64,000 bases of DNA from Cordilura impudica (taxonomy: Eukaryota > Arthropoda > Insecta > Diptera > Scathophagidae), in assembly GCA_963682025.1 (NCBI GenBank), contig OY821520.1, forward strand, positions 84,101,465 to 84,165,464. Reading direction: 5' to 3'. A program made the position numbers and the translations under genes. Positions 32,404 through 43,985 of this stretch are shown one piece after another. The notes under the pieces were generated by a model. That model searched no databases and was not told the DNA's origin. It worked only from the letters and a program-made list of their open reading frames with translations. Position 1 is the stretch's first letter, and the number at the start of each line of letters is the position of its first letter.

Positions 32404-33180
32404 TTTTTATACCCTATAACACTATGTGGTTTGGGTAGAATGACTTTGTGCAGCTGTTTGTAGCTTCCAAAAATATTTGACCTAGACCCATCTTTTTTTA
32501 TACCGATCGACTTAGAATCACTTTCTGAGTCGATTTAGCAATGTCCGTCCGTCCGTCTGTGTGTCCATGTAAAGCTTGTAATCAAACTACACGTCGCAAA
32601 TATGAATATATTTTGATGAAATTTGGTATATAAGCTTTCATCGGCCATTGGATAAACTCCATTGAAATTGGTGAAATTCGGTCCATGTTCAGACCAAGCC
32701 CCTATACAAATGACCCCTATGAAACCGACCTGAAGTGCCATAAGATCCAAATTATAATATAGATCTCAGTCAAATTGGGTTTGTATGTGTTTATTATATC
32801 CATTAATCAGTAGTCTAAAAATAATCCCTATAGAACAATTCTTAGTCAAAGGTACCATATAAGCGCTTCCCGATCTTCACTTAAATCTATCAAAAAACAA
32901 AAATATTGCACAGATTTTTCTCAAATTTGGTTTCTATATATTTTATCAAAATATAAGTGACTTTACCAAATATGGTCCAGATCGGTCAATTTTTCGACCT
33001 AGTCCCCATATAAATATAGCACCCGATATGACGTTTTTCATATTTGCAGCAAAAAAATTAATAACAATGGTTTATGTTTATTTTCGACATCGAATTAGTT
33101 GGACCGAAAGATAGGATCTCTAAGCCATGGTATAGGGTATCATATGGTCGGTCTAGACCGACTTTAATTTTACTACATGT
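32404..33180 (-). repeat. DINE-like repeat R, copy 4
   Basis: Directly adjacent to copy 3 in the same orientation; the junction is TTACTTGTTTTTTATACCCT. Confidence 0.85.
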
Positions 33181-33230
33181 TTATTATAATAAAAGTTTTC
33201 TAAAAAAAAGTTCGTAAATCCAATTTTCGA

Positions 33231-33520
33231 TGTGTAAACATCTATACGCGCAGGGAGTAAATTTCTATTTCACAATACAATCACAATCGCAGCGTAATAT
33301 GAGAGCGTAACACCTTACGCTGTGAGCATTAAGACAAACGGCAAAAATTTAACAATATAAACGTATAACATATACATAATTCAACAACCCCACAAGTATA
33401 TAAGTGATACATAGATGACGCTTTCTGTTTAATTTTAAAAAAGTGACATAAAAAAATCTTTAATTACTAGATGTTTACACATATCGCCTGTAATCGGACT
33501 CACATGATTTTTTTTTATAA
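33231..33520. repeat. Dispersed repeat M, compact copy
   Basis: Starts TGTGTAAACATCTATACGCG and contains the inverse ACTAGATGTTTACACA at about 33467-33482. Shares both halves with 46803-49308, where they are 2.3 kb apart. No coding potential. Confidence 0.65.
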
Positions 33521-33726
33521 GAAGCAGTCCTGCGGGAAAAAAGCTTTCAAAATGTGACGAAAAAAATTTATAAGAAATTCTTTAAATTAGAGAACATTTC
33601 GACCAAAAATACACAACATCTGGAAATTTTTGTATTTTTAAAATTTTCTGTTAAAAAAAATCATAGAATTATCAGAAATTTCGAAAAAAAATAGTTTCGA
33701 GAAACGGTTTTAGGTCCCAATAATTA

Positions 33727-33960
33727 CCTGCAGATACGAAAAGGTCATTTCGGATGTTATATTTATATGGGGACTAGGTCGAAAAATGGACCGATCCTAT
33801 ATTCGGTAAAATCTGTGCAATATTTTTGTTATTTTTTATAGATTTAAGTGAAGATCGGGAAACAGATTTATATGGGCATTATGACTAAATATTACACAAC
33901 AGGATTTATTTTTGTACCACCGACTTACAGATGTAATAAAACACATACACCAAATTATAA
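33727..33960 (+). repeat. DINE-like repeat R, fragment
   Basis: Matches the family from GATACGAAAAGGTCATTTCG to the GTAATAAAACACATAC region; ends are missing. Confidence 0.6.
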
Positions 33961-34120
33961 CTCTACGTCTTGGTCTTAGGTCCAACTAATTGTGTACAGA
34001 AAATAAACATAAACCAAATCTGAGTGGAATTTTTATTAATTTTTTCCCTGCTATATTATTATTAGGACTAGGTCGAAAAATGGACTGATCCTGATATCCG
34101 ATATTTGGTGATGTCACTTG

Positions 34121-34425
34121 TTTTTTTTTTTTTTTTTTGTAAAAACCGCCCTGCTCGTAGGCCTGACTTTAGGTGTGTTAAAGTGCTGACAAAAAAGTGC
34201 AAGTACGAGTGTATGTGAGATAGACGCAGGTTCAAACCTCACGGCCGCCCTAAGTAGAAAAATTTCATATAGAAATAATCTATTCAATAATAACATAACA
34301 ATTATCACAATGTTCAATAAATCGCTGATGAAGGCTGAAATGCCAGAAACCGGTCCGATTAAGACTACAGTGTAGTTATGAATTTTTGAAATATTTATAT
34401 GCTCTCTTCTTCTCTACCACGCACC
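34121..34425. mobile_element. Small retroelement-like insertion with hammerhead-like motif
   Basis: A T run (34121-34138, poly-A on the minus strand) suggests retroposition with 5' to 3' on the minus strand. It also has GGTTCAAACCTC at 34229-34240, resembling a pol III B box, and a hammerhead-like core on the plus strand at 34320-34360. Family (SINE, retrozyme or Penelope-like fragment) is undecided. Confidence 0.45.
34320..34360 (+). ncRNA. Hammerhead-ribozyme-like motif, minimal stem III type
   Basis: Stem I AATCG (34320-34324) pairs with CGATT (34356-34360). The core CTGATGA is at 34325-34331. Stem II is GGC/GCC (34333-34335, 34342-34344) with an A-A mismatch at its base, followed by GAAA at 34346-34349. 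Stem III is the self-complementary ACC/GGT (34349-34354), and the predicted cleavage is after C34355 (GTC). Very short stem III is known for hammerheads of Penelope-like elements, which work as dimers. Activity is not shown; the mismatch at 10.1/11.1 may weaken it. Confidence 0.55.
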
Positions 34426-34853
34426 ATTGAAATATACGAACCAAATTTGAGAAAAATCTGTGCAATATTTGTGTTTTTTATAGGTTTAAGTGAAGATCGG
34501 GAAACAGCTTTATATGGAGACTATGACTAACAATTGTCCTATAAGGTTTACTTTTGGAACATAAGCATTTGGATCTTATGGCGGTTTAAGTCGATCTGAT
34601 AACGTTCATTTGTATGGAGAAATGGGTCTGAAAATACACCGATTTTCAACAATTTCAATAGTGTTCATGCTTATATGCCAAATTTCCTCAAAACATATTC
34701 ATATTTGCGACCCGTATTTTGATTACACGGCCAGATGGACGGTCGGTCGGGCGAACATCTCCAAATCGACTCAGAAAGTAATTCTGAAACGATTGGTATA
34801 ATAAACATCAGCACAAACTCATTTTAAACTGACAACATAGTGGTATAGGGTAT

Positions 34854-35069
34854 AAATAGAACAAGTTCTCAGTATCTGAATATTTTTCAGTAAGAAAAAT
34901 ATTTGAATTATTTCTATAGGAGAAGTGCAAAGCGTATGTCTGTCGGAAAAATTTATCAAAATTCTAGATTTCTTCAGGAAATGAAAGGTGGACATATTTA
35001 ATTTCGGAAGTTTTCGGAATCAGAGACTAAACTTTTCTATGAATTTGTATGAAAATAAAAAAAAAAAAT
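34854..35069. other. No gene recognised
   Basis: Short AT-rich spacer with no match seen in the window. Confidence 0.4.
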
Positions 35070-36345
35070 CCGCAGTTTTCAATCAAAAATTGGTTATCGA
35101 AGTACTGTCCACCACTTGCCGCTACTTTTTTCCAAGTGGGCATCACGTGGAAAGGATGCTATCTACAAATCGAACCAATTTTTGGTGTTTGCAAATGATG
35201 TGAAGTGCTGCTCAAACAGGCAATGTGTCATCGATCGTAACAAGTGGAAATCAGAAGAAACCATGCCTAGAAAATAGGGAGGGTGGGCTGAAACTTCTCA
35301 ACTGAGTGCTTCCAACTACGTTTTGATCGGCGCCGCAACATGTGTTCATGCAGGAGAATAACTTAGTCGTGCCTAGAGTAGTATTGGGCACGCTTTTCCT
35401 TGAGTTTGGACCCAATTTGATCAACTGTATTCGGTGGACAACCCCAAGCTGATCCCACCAACTACAAAAGAGTTTTTTCGATTAATATTTGGCTTAGCTG
35501 TAGATTTGAAACCATGGCCATGTGGTTATCTCAATTTCTTCCTTTTTGTGTCTAGACATCAATTCATATGGATTCAAGTTTCTTTGTTTTTTAATAAATC
35601 CCATCTATAATATTAATAGGCTAGGCGATTTCTTGTGACCGATGTTTTGTTCTACCGTTTTATACCGGTTTTGACCAAACGTATATTATTTGAAAAGTAT
35701 TTCTTTTTAGCCGAATTGCAGATTTACAGATTTTTTAATTTTTTTCTTTATTATGGGTAAATTGCATTTAACACATACATAAAATTATACAATGCTATGT
35801 GTGTGTTTATTAAATTTGTTAATGTGGTTGTAATAAAAATGAGTTTGTTTTTTGTGTTGATTTGTGAATTTGCTATAATTGAGTAGCATACCTTTAGGGT
35901 CTTTATTTAGTGAATAAATAAAATTTCCTACAATTTGCACTCGAATTTCGAGGGCTAGAGTCTGCTAGTAGATATAAAACGATGTAAAAGTGGTTGTTGA
36001 GCTACTCCTAATGTAAGTGCCCATTCTTCTTGCATTTGGCTCAAACCTTGACCTAATAATGGCTGAAATTCCGCGCCTTCATACACATTCGACCTTCGGC
36101 AGCGTTCTTTATCTTCGATGTCAAAATTGCCGTCCTTAGACTTTTAAAACCACTCACGCCAACTTTTCTCGTAATCGATGCGCCTCTGCCGCAGAATCTT
36201 TTAAATTGATGAAGTGAATCGGAAATCCCGCAAATGATGATTATTTGGCTCAAAACTGGACATTTATATGATTCTGGTAACAAATTCGCTAAAGTTTCAG
36301 TTTTGTTATTGACAGATGTCCAACCTGACGATAATGTCATTTTAT
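35070..36345 (-). pseudogene. Mariner transposase relic split by a Helitron
   Basis: Minus-strand reading from about 36340 gives a mariner N terminus in shifting frames: HFINLKDSAAEAHRL, then REWF, DGNFDIEDKERCRRSNVYE and LTLGVAQQPLLHRF ending near 35985. The C-terminal half appears only beyond the Helitron at 35604-35968: WDQLGVVHRIQLIKLGP (about 35450), and the terminal WKKVAASGGQYFD near 35075, close to the usual mariner ending. Several frameshifts and a missing middle make it dead. Confidence 0.75.
35604..35968 (+). mobile_element. Helitron H, complete nonautonomous copy
   Basis: 365 bp. Starts TCTATAATATTAATAGG after A35603 and ends CTAG at 35968 before T35969, the A^T target of Helitrons. 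A short hairpin (CTCGAATTTCGAG, about 35939-35952) precedes the CTAG by about 13 bases, the canonical 3' structure. No ORF. It is inserted in the mariner relic. Confidence 0.9.
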
Positions 36346-37660
36346 ATCTGAAAATTTAGCCATAACTTACAGGAAGCGCGATCTTTTATCAAACGGCGGA
36401 AACTTATTTGTACACGGTACAATCAAATGTCTGTCATATCTGAAAGTTTTTTAACAAAAATATCTAAAATGAGTGTCTGAATTTTTCTAGCATAAATTTT
36501 GTGGTCTTAAATATTTTTCACAGTCAAAGTTTCTCAATTTACTGACAATTTTTCTCTAAGAATAAATTTCCAAAAGCGAGAGTAATATTTCAAAAAGATT
36601 GGACATCCCTGTCTGCAGAAATATTGTGATGTGTAAAAGTCTATTTGAACGCTGTCAGTTAAATCGCCAGACGACGGATGATGGAACAAGGAGACAAGGA
36701 GAGCGAGATAAAAAACAGCCTGTAAGTCATCTGGTCTAACTATTTTATGAATACCGGCAGTTATAAGTTCTAAAAGAGGCTATTTTTAGAAAATTGTTGT
36801 CGTTGGTGGTGCTCTTGTTGTTGTTTATGCAATTGCTGTTGTTGTAAGTGGTGCATTTATGCAAGTACGAATCACTCTGCAATTCTGTGGCAAGTTATGG
36901 TAAAGACACAATTGAATGTACGACAATTTTAACAACTCTTCCTAATAGCCCGAGTAGGTTGAATTTAGTGTAGGGAGATGAAACATTTATTACAATTGTA
37001 TGGCCTGGTCTACACATAAAGTGTTCATCATACATTATGATGTACTCATATTGGATATTAAACCAACACATATTGATTCAACAAGTATTTATTGTTACTA
37101 ATACTCCTCTTCAATTGATTTAGTGTTTGTTTTTTTTTTTCTTTTGTAGGGTTTTCCAAGTAACGAACCATTTAAGCTCACGCTATAAGAATCGATCATA
37201 TGTAGTAAGTAAGAAGGAATAAAAGTAACAAAGAAAATTGTAATTATTATAGAAAAATTTATATTACATCGATATATTTTATACGTACACATTTTTATTT
37301 TTTTTTTTTTTGGTTTGTGTTAAAGATCAAAAAGATCAATATTTAATGAAGATAATACTTGTCCATTGGATTAATTGTGTGTTATTAACGGAAAAAATTA
37401 AAGAGAATTGTATTTATCAGCACCAACAATAAATTCAACTGTCAATTTCTCATTAACAATGAAAATTTAGTTCTTTTGTTATATCTGTTTGATTCTTTCA
37501 ACAGTTCAATGAAATGATTGAAGGGTCCATCATTTGATGGGAAAGAAGAAATCATGTGAAAGTAGAAGTTTTAAGAGTAACGAAAATTACAAAGCCTTTA
37601 TTTTATATTTAAGATCAATGAAATGAAGTTAAAAATTACTTCTATGAGATTGACTTAAAT
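36346..37660. other. No gene recognised
   Basis: AT-rich; contains a GTTGTTG-rich patch near 36800-36850. No domain or repeat match seen. Confidence 0.4.
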
Positions 37661-39080
37661 TGGTCAGATTATCGTATAGATCTAGGTCAAATTTTGTTTG
37701 TATTTAATACACCCAATAAATAGCAGTCCAAAAATAAACCGTATAGGATCCTGATTTTGACTCAAATGTCTTAGGAAAACAAAAATATTACATGTATTTT
37801 TTATATCTGTTTTTCATAAAAATAAGTGACTCCACCAAATATGGTCATGATCGGTCTATTTTTTGACCTAGTTTTCATATAAAAATATCATCCGATATGA
37901 ACTTCTTTACATCTGCAAAAAATCAAATTTGCTATATGCTTGTGTTCTTTATCCAATTAATTGGATTTCGAAACTCATCGTAAAGTAGATACAGGTCGAC
38001 TATTATTTTTATACCCTACACAACTATGTGGTCTGGGTATAATGACTTTGCGCTGATGTTTATAACTACCAAACTTCCTACACCCATCTCTTATTATACC
38101 AATCTACTCTGAATCAGTCTGAGTCAATTTAGCGATGTCCGTCCGTCCGTCTGTGTGTCATGTAAACTTTCTAATCAAAGTACAGATCGCAGATATCAAT
38201 ATATTTTGATGAAATTTAGTATATGAGCTTTTGTCGGCTATAAGATGAATACTATTGAAATTGAAAATCCGTGCATGTTCAGACCAAGTCCACATACATA
38301 TAACCGCTATAAAATGGACTTAACTTGCCATAAGATCCAAATAATCATATAGATTTTGGTCAAATTGGGTTTCTGTATATTTATTACATCTAAAGTAGAT
38401 CCAGGTCGACTATTATTTTTATACCCTACACCACTATGTGGTCAGGGTATAAAGACTTTGCGCTGAGGGTTGTAACTATCAAAAATATTTGACCTACACC
38501 CATCTCTTATTATACCAATCGACTTAGAATCACCTCTGAGTCAATTTCGCGATTCGTCCGTCCGTCTGTGTGTCATGTAACTTTCTAATCAAAGTACAGG
38601 TCGCAGATATCAATATATTTTGATGAAATTTAGCATATGAGCTTCTGTCGGCTATAGGATGAACGCTATTGAAATTGGTAAAAATCCATGCATGTTCAGA
38701 CCAAGTACACATACATATGACCGCTATAAAATGGACTTAACTTGCCATAGCATCCAAATTATCATATAGATTTTGGTCAAATTGGGTTTCTGTATATTTA
38801 TTACATCTATTAAAAAGTAGTCCAAAAATACACCCTATACGGCAATTCTAAGTCATAGTCCCCATATGAAGCTGATCCCCAATCTTCACTTAAATCTATC
38901 AAAAAATATAAAAAATAATACAGAAATTTTTCTCAAATATGGTTTGTATATATTTTTGCAATGACCTTGCCAAACATGATAAGGATCGGTCCATTTTTCG
39001 ACCCAGTCCCCATATAAATATAGCAACTTTATCATATCCGAAGGCAAAACAAATTAATAATAATGCCACTCAAATGTGGT
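37661..39080 (-). repeat. Tandem array of three DINE-like R copies (two partial)
   Basis: Three same-orientation units: 37661-38006, 38007-38400 and 38401-39080. Each high-coordinate unit starts TTTATACCCTACAC directly after the previous unit's GTAGATMCAGGTCGAC end. The first two are 3'- or 5'-truncated. Confidence 0.75.
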
Positions 39081-39094
39081 TTATACTTATTTTC

Positions 39095-39427
39095 TTGTGA
39101 CCGATGTTTTGTTCTACTGTTTTATCCCGATTTTAATCAAATGTATATTATGTGAAAGGTATTTCTTTTTAGCCATTTTGCAGATTAACAGATTTTTAAT
39201 TTTTTTTCTTTATTTTGAGAAAATTGCATTTAAAGTTGCTACTAAAACATACATAAAATTATACATATTCTATGTGTATTTTATTAAATTTGTTAATGTG
39301 TTTATTAATGAGTTCGTTATCTTCATTCACAATAATAATAAACCATAAAAGTGTTGTGAATTAGCTAAGTTAAAAAATAAAGCTGCCTAGAAATTGCACT
39401 CGAATTTCGGGCGCTGGAATCTGCTAC
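39095..39427 (+). mobile_element. Helitron H, 5'-truncated
   Basis: Starts within the family at CTTGTGACCGATGTTTTG and runs to TGCACTCGAATTTCGGGCGC. The end reads CTGCTACT, so the CTAG terminus is mutated. Confidence 0.7.
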
Positions 39428-39706
39428 TCTAATTAGTTGGACGTAAGAGATCGGTTTTCTAAACGCATGTGTGTTAGTTATCTAGTCAGTTAGTTATCTC
39501 CGCTTTAGCTTCAATATTAAACATACGAAGAATGTACTTCGTGCACCTATGAAATTTTGACAGATAATCCCAAAAACTAAAAGCCATCATGTCACTTAAG
39601 CTATTTTCGCGGGTGTGATTTTTATATTCCGGCTAAATGATGCAAACTTCAGTGAGGATACTTCTATCTTCTAAATTCCAAGACAAAGGACCTAAAAGAA
39701 AATAAG

Positions 39707-39775
39707 TAAGACTGTTAAATTCGGCTGTGCCGAATCCTTGATACCCTCCACTCGTGTTTTAATACAATATTGCGA
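39707..39775 (+). repeat. Dispersed repeat S, 5' module, copy 1
   Basis: AAGTAAGA, then a TTCGGC-TGT-GCCGAA hairpin, then TTGATACCCTCCACTCG. Other copies at 51008 and 56682. Confidence 0.65.
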
Positions 39776-40403
39776 GAGCGGTCGCAGAACATCCCGACCT
39801 GACGTATAGATGGCGGCAATAGTTTGAAAAAAAAATTTTTTTTTTCTTTGACGAACCTTATAAAGTATGTGTTTTAAGTTTCAAGGCGCCACGTTGTTTA
39901 GGAGACAGCGAGAGTAAACGATCTCAGTGAATTTGTAAACACGTTAAAAATTTTTCAGCGTTATACTTTCATATGTCTGTCCAACCAAAATTAAAGCCGA
40001 GCTATGTAGATTCTACTTTGGGGGAGTCCTGCTTCGTCGACCAATTGAAATGACCACGCCAGAAACGGTTTAAAAAAAGCTACTAATTGGTATTGGGTAA
40101 TCGTCGACTGAAAGTGCGTGTGCTAACTGAAAGGATAGGCATTTTAGAATGTGCTGTACATCGAATATTGACCGAAAATTTGGAGATGAAAAAGCTGTCC
40201 GCAAGATGGGTACCGCTGTTGCTCACAATAGAACAAAATCAGCGTTGTGAAAAAGCTTCACTAGAGTATTTGGCGATCCGTAACCGTAATAACGCCGAGT
40301 TTTTACGTCGGTTCGTAACCATGGATGAGACATGGGCCCACTATAGTGGACAGAAAGGGCAGAAGAGTGTCCAAGGAAGGCGAAGACAGTTCCATTTGCA
40401 GAC

Positions 40404-42024
40404 TTTTTTTTTTGATTGCAGGAAAATAGGTTGTGGGGAGGAGGAAAGAGGGAGTAGTGTTTGTGGATATTTGACTTAAATTTTATTAGATTATTACTGA
40501 AGGGAAAGACCTCTGCGGGGAGTTTATTCCACATACGGCTAGTTCGACTGATAAACGAATTCTCTCTGTAATGCGTTGTGCGGTCAACTGGGCAATAGAC
40601 TACAAACGGATGTGATCTACTAGAGAAGCGGGTACAGCGACCCGAAACTCGGACACTTGGAATAAGTTCGCTAATCTCAGAAGAACATTTCCCATGGTAA
40701 TATCTATAGAACAGTGCTACACAACCCACATTCCGACGGTGTTCCAATGAATCAATAGAATTGGATACCCTACTGTCATTGATGAGCGCCAACGCCCTCC
40801 TTTGTACATGACCCAGTAGCTCCAAAATAGACTTTGTAGCTCCTGCCCATATATGGGAGTTGTATTCCATTTTCGGTCGGATGTAAGTGGTATAGATTTT
40901 AAGGAGATTAGAAGGAGTGAAGATATTTTTACGCAGTTTTAGAAAACCAAGACACTTGAAAAACATGCTCGTTCCAACGAACATCACATTGAATTCTCAT
41001 GCCTAGAACATCAAGAGTTTCCGATTCCTCAATACCTATACCACCCAGATATACAGATGACATTTTTTCATTCCATGGCCCTATGGGTCAACATACAGCA
41101 TTGAGTCTTCAGCGCATTAAAATCAACCCTATTCGCTTTACCTCACTCGGAGATTGTTAACAGGTCTTGATTGAGTGTGTCATTCATTGTCTGCCTTCTG
41201 CCCCCAACCTCCAAGACTCTTGGCCTACAATTAAAGGAAAATGAATGACAAATGCTGCTGTCATCTGCGAAAGAGTAAATAGAATTAAAAGTTTGACCAA
41301 GAAGTCGCTCAGAAAGAGAAGGAGAAAGAACGGAACCTTGGGGTACCCCTGAATTAAGCTGAAACTCATGAGACCCCATCAATAACAACACGTATTGTTC
41401 GGTCTCTGAGAAAACTCGATATAAATCGAGAGAAGTCATTACCGACCCCAAATGCAATAAGTTTTGATATCAATGCACCGTGCCGCACACGATCGAATGC
41501 CTTGGAAATATCCAGAGCAACCACTTTACTTTCGCCACTGTCAATCATTAAGAAGTTAATTGGCCTCTAAGTAGTTCACAAGATGAAAATTGATCATGCT
41601 TTCCATCACATTTGCGAGCGCAGAGCAGATTGCAATTGGACGGTAATTTTCAGGGTTATTAGCCGCACCTTCTTTAGGGATTGGTTGGACATAAGCAACT
41701 TTCCAGCAAGAGGGAAAGAATCCCGCACGATACGAATGGCCGAAAAGGTTGGCCAATGGACTGGCTAGCGTCGAAGAGCACTGTTTCAGCACCAGTGCTG
41801 GCATACCATCCGGTCCCGAAGACTTATTAATGTTGAAATCTGAAAGAACCTTTTTAACTGCACGTGCTCGAAAGAATATTTTAGGCATAGTACAAGATAC
41901 ACTTTCAAGTTCGGGCAGAGGTTGATCGCTGTCCGGCAAAAACGTGTTTTTTGCAAAAAGTTCAGCTAAGAGGTTAGCCTTATCAACCGGTTCAGTGAAT
42001 ATTTGGTCATTCATCAAAAGACTA
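40404..42024 (-). mobile_element. LINE (non-LTR retrotransposon), 5'-truncated, copy A1
   Basis: Poly-A tail seen as a T run at 40404-40413. The sequence upstream on the minus strand is a reverse transcriptase ending near 42017. Inserted into the mariner relic between PFAD and LMAIVF; a short AGAC flank may be the target duplication. Confidence 0.8.
40420..42017 (-). pseudogene. LINE reverse transcriptase, frameshifted fragment
   Basis: From 42017 downward: KSSGPDGMPALVLKQC, CWKVAYVQPIPKEGAANNPE, NYRPIAICSALANVMES (42017-41556). Then VVALDISKAFDRVRHGALIS (41548-41366) carrying the first RT aspartate, and GVPQGSVLSPSL with FADDSS in a shifted frame (41457-41143), the FADD catalytic pair. The post-RT region follows: LKIYTTYIRPKMEYNSHIWA and LGHVQRRALALIND (40987-40490). 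At least three frame breaks. The motif style suits the R1/Jockey/I group; the clade is not fixed. The endonuclease part is absent. Confidence 0.85.
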
Positions 42025-42180
42025 GCTTATGGCGATTGTTTTTTGGGATGCGCGTGGGACAATTTATACTAATTATCTTCACAAATGAAAACAAACAATC
42101 CACTTTCGATCGGAAAAATCTGAAACACCCCTATAATAACGACAACAATTGTTTCAATCAAATTTATTAAAAATATCTAA

Positions 42181-42484
42181 TGCCGTTTCTTTTCTGACAA
42201 AAAAAGTCGCCCTTATTTTGCCCTTTTTTGGAAAAGTGTATTTCCTTTTGGAAGTCATAGGGTGAAAATATTCAAAAAATGGGAAAAATGGGGAAATATT
42301 CTCACACTATGACCTGAAAGAAGTGAATGGCTGGTATTTTTTGTGATTTACGAGGGCTTGACTTTGAGACCTTTCGACTGATATATAAGGTAAGGTTGCT
42401 CTTAATTCAGAATATATAAAAATATACTCTTTTCGAAAAAAGGGCAGAAAAGGGTGGCATTTTTTGTCAGAAGAGAAAACGGCA
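42181..42484. mobile_element. MITE with TAA target duplication (PIF/Harbinger-like)
   Basis: Inverted ends of about 65 bp (TGCCGTTTCTTTTCTGAC; opposite end TGCCGTTTTCTCTTCTGAC) and TAA on both sides (42178-42180, 42485-42487). 304 bp, no ORF. A 3-bp TAA duplication points to PIF/Harbinger mobilisation. Confidence 0.8.
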
Positions 42485-42654
42485 TAAAATAGTTCATTAG
42501 CAGTTATAAAAAAATAAAAATAAAAAGATAATAAAAAAAATAAAAATAAAAAGATAGTATTAAAATAGAAAATAGAGAAATTTTATGTGTTGTTTATGAC
42601 TTAATTTCGTTTTTTTCCGATCGCGAGTGGATAATGTTTTATTTTTTAGATGTA

Positions 42655-42915
42655 CGCGTTGAAGAACATGTTCTCTTTTTTTAGCAGTACACATGCAAGA
42701 AAACCAAATTTAAATAAAGCTATACTCGAATCTGTGTGGTTTATGTGTGTTCGAAACAAAAAATACGTGATAGAAAAATCTTCGTGTAAATAACGAAATA
42801 TTAAAACGAAACACAGTTATGATTGAGTTGGGATATGAAAATAAAAATATGTGTTGGCTGCTTTAGAACAGAACAATGTGTGTTTCATGTGTGTATTTTC
42901 TGAACCTTGATAAAT
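42655..42915 (+). repeat. Dispersed repeat B, copy 2
   Basis: Matches 4592-4850; lacks the CGGCACCGTACAAAATTTAG segment present there. Confidence 0.7.
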
Positions 42916-43659
42916 AAATTAAATTATTCAAGAGAGCAATGATGATTTTATATGTCTTAAACTTTTGGTGAGGATTCGCCAACGAATTTCTTGAATGATG
43001 AGTTATCGTGAAATTGAGACAGACTTGGGAATTATTTTGACTTGCATACATTTAATGTGGCATAAACGTGAACATTTATTATGGCATGATACGGCATAAT
43101 TTTACAATCTCAAAAACAATAGGTCGGCTCAAGCGAGTAACTTTTTAAGCTCTCCAAATATCGAATTGATCCACTATACAGTCCAGATTTGGCACCCAAA
43201 GACTTCATCTTGAGCTCGCATATCAAAACTAAATTGCGAGCTCAAAATATTGTGACGCCTGAAGCGGTTGGTATACTTAAAATGCATCTTTTTGAACTAG
43301 TTACCTCGTTCGTACGCATGGGAAAAATGCTTCGAAAATTAATTCGATCGCATACAAGGTGTATTGATCTTCAAGAAGAGTATTTTGTAAATTAATAAAA
43401 ACATTTTTGAAAATAAATATTTGTTTTTATTTGTTTCTTCTCAAAACATAAAATTATAAAAAAAAATGTGCTGAAATATTCCTAGAATAATTAGGTCTCC
43501 AAAACTTGTTAACCAATAAAGGTCCAATCTAGGTCCCATATAAAAGATATTGAGCCAACGATATCTCTAAATGTTTTAGGTCAAAGGTATTATCTCATGA
43601 TCAATTATCTCATGATCAAAATTTACCTTTGAATTTTTTTATAAATTTATGTTGTCTTT

Positions 43660-43985
43660 TCTAGACTTGTGCTAAGTTTAACGAATGAGTTTTTATTGGT
43701 TCCTAAGTTAAAAGTAAAAACTCAAAGTCAAGCATGAAATTCAGAATAAAAATTAATTTGAATTTTCTTAATAGCTGAATTTAGATAAGGGTATTATTTA
43801 TAAAATGTGGTCATTGATGCTCTATTTCAACCTAATTTTTCTTTACTGGCCTTTCATAAGTTAAAAAAGGAAATGGTGATAAAATTTGATTAAAAAAATT
43901 TATCTAGTTCCAAAGTTTGAATTATAACTTAGAAACCAATGAAAACTCACTCATTAAATTCAGCATCAGTGTAGACAAGATAATC
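43660..43985. repeat. Fold-back element, about 50-bp inverted ends
   Basis: AATGAGTTTTTATTGGTTCC (about 43684) is inverted at about 43930-43957 (ACCAATGAAAACTCACTCAT), with matching flanks such as AAGTTTAA/TTAAATT. A degenerate MITE is likely. Confidence 0.55.

Larger units (their letters stand above)
33961..34853 (+). repeat. DINE-like repeat R, copy interrupted by a 0.3-kb insertion
   Basis: Family sequence runs to GTCACTTG at 34120 and resumes at about 34426 with AAATATACGAACCAAATTTG, ending TAGTGGTATAGGGTATAAA. The insert starts with 18 T and carries the hammerhead-like motif. Confidence 0.7.
40045..43396 (+). pseudogene. Mariner transposase relic, plus strand, broken into pieces by later insertions
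   Basis: The first piece (40045-40403) reads TPETVKKATKL, then VLTERIGILECAVHRILTEN, LSARWVPLLLT and FLRRFVTMDETWAHY, the last holding the first catalytic aspartate. The second piece (42030-42085) reads LMAIVFWDARGTIYTNYLHK and begins right after a LINE. The third piece (43136-43396) reads LYSPDLAPKDFI, with the last catalytic aspartate, to CIDLQEEYFVN and a stop. Between the pieces lie the LINE (40404-42024), a MITE (42181-42484) and repeat B (42655-42915). The second aspartate region is not recognisable. Order and strand of the pieces match mariner exactly. Confidence 0.78.

Noticed and set aside
30748..32750. Several 60-130-codon frames within R copies
   Set aside because: They recur because the repeat recurs, lie on both strands, differ in length between copies and show no domain; treated as chance frames.
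34229..34240. tRNA gene or tRNA-derived SINE from the B-box-like word
   Set aside because: No convincing A box or cloverleaf could be drawn; kept only as a note in the insertion entry.
40223..40480. Long C-terminal extension of the LINE frame
   Set aside because: The frame runs through the poly-A junction into antisense mariner sequence.
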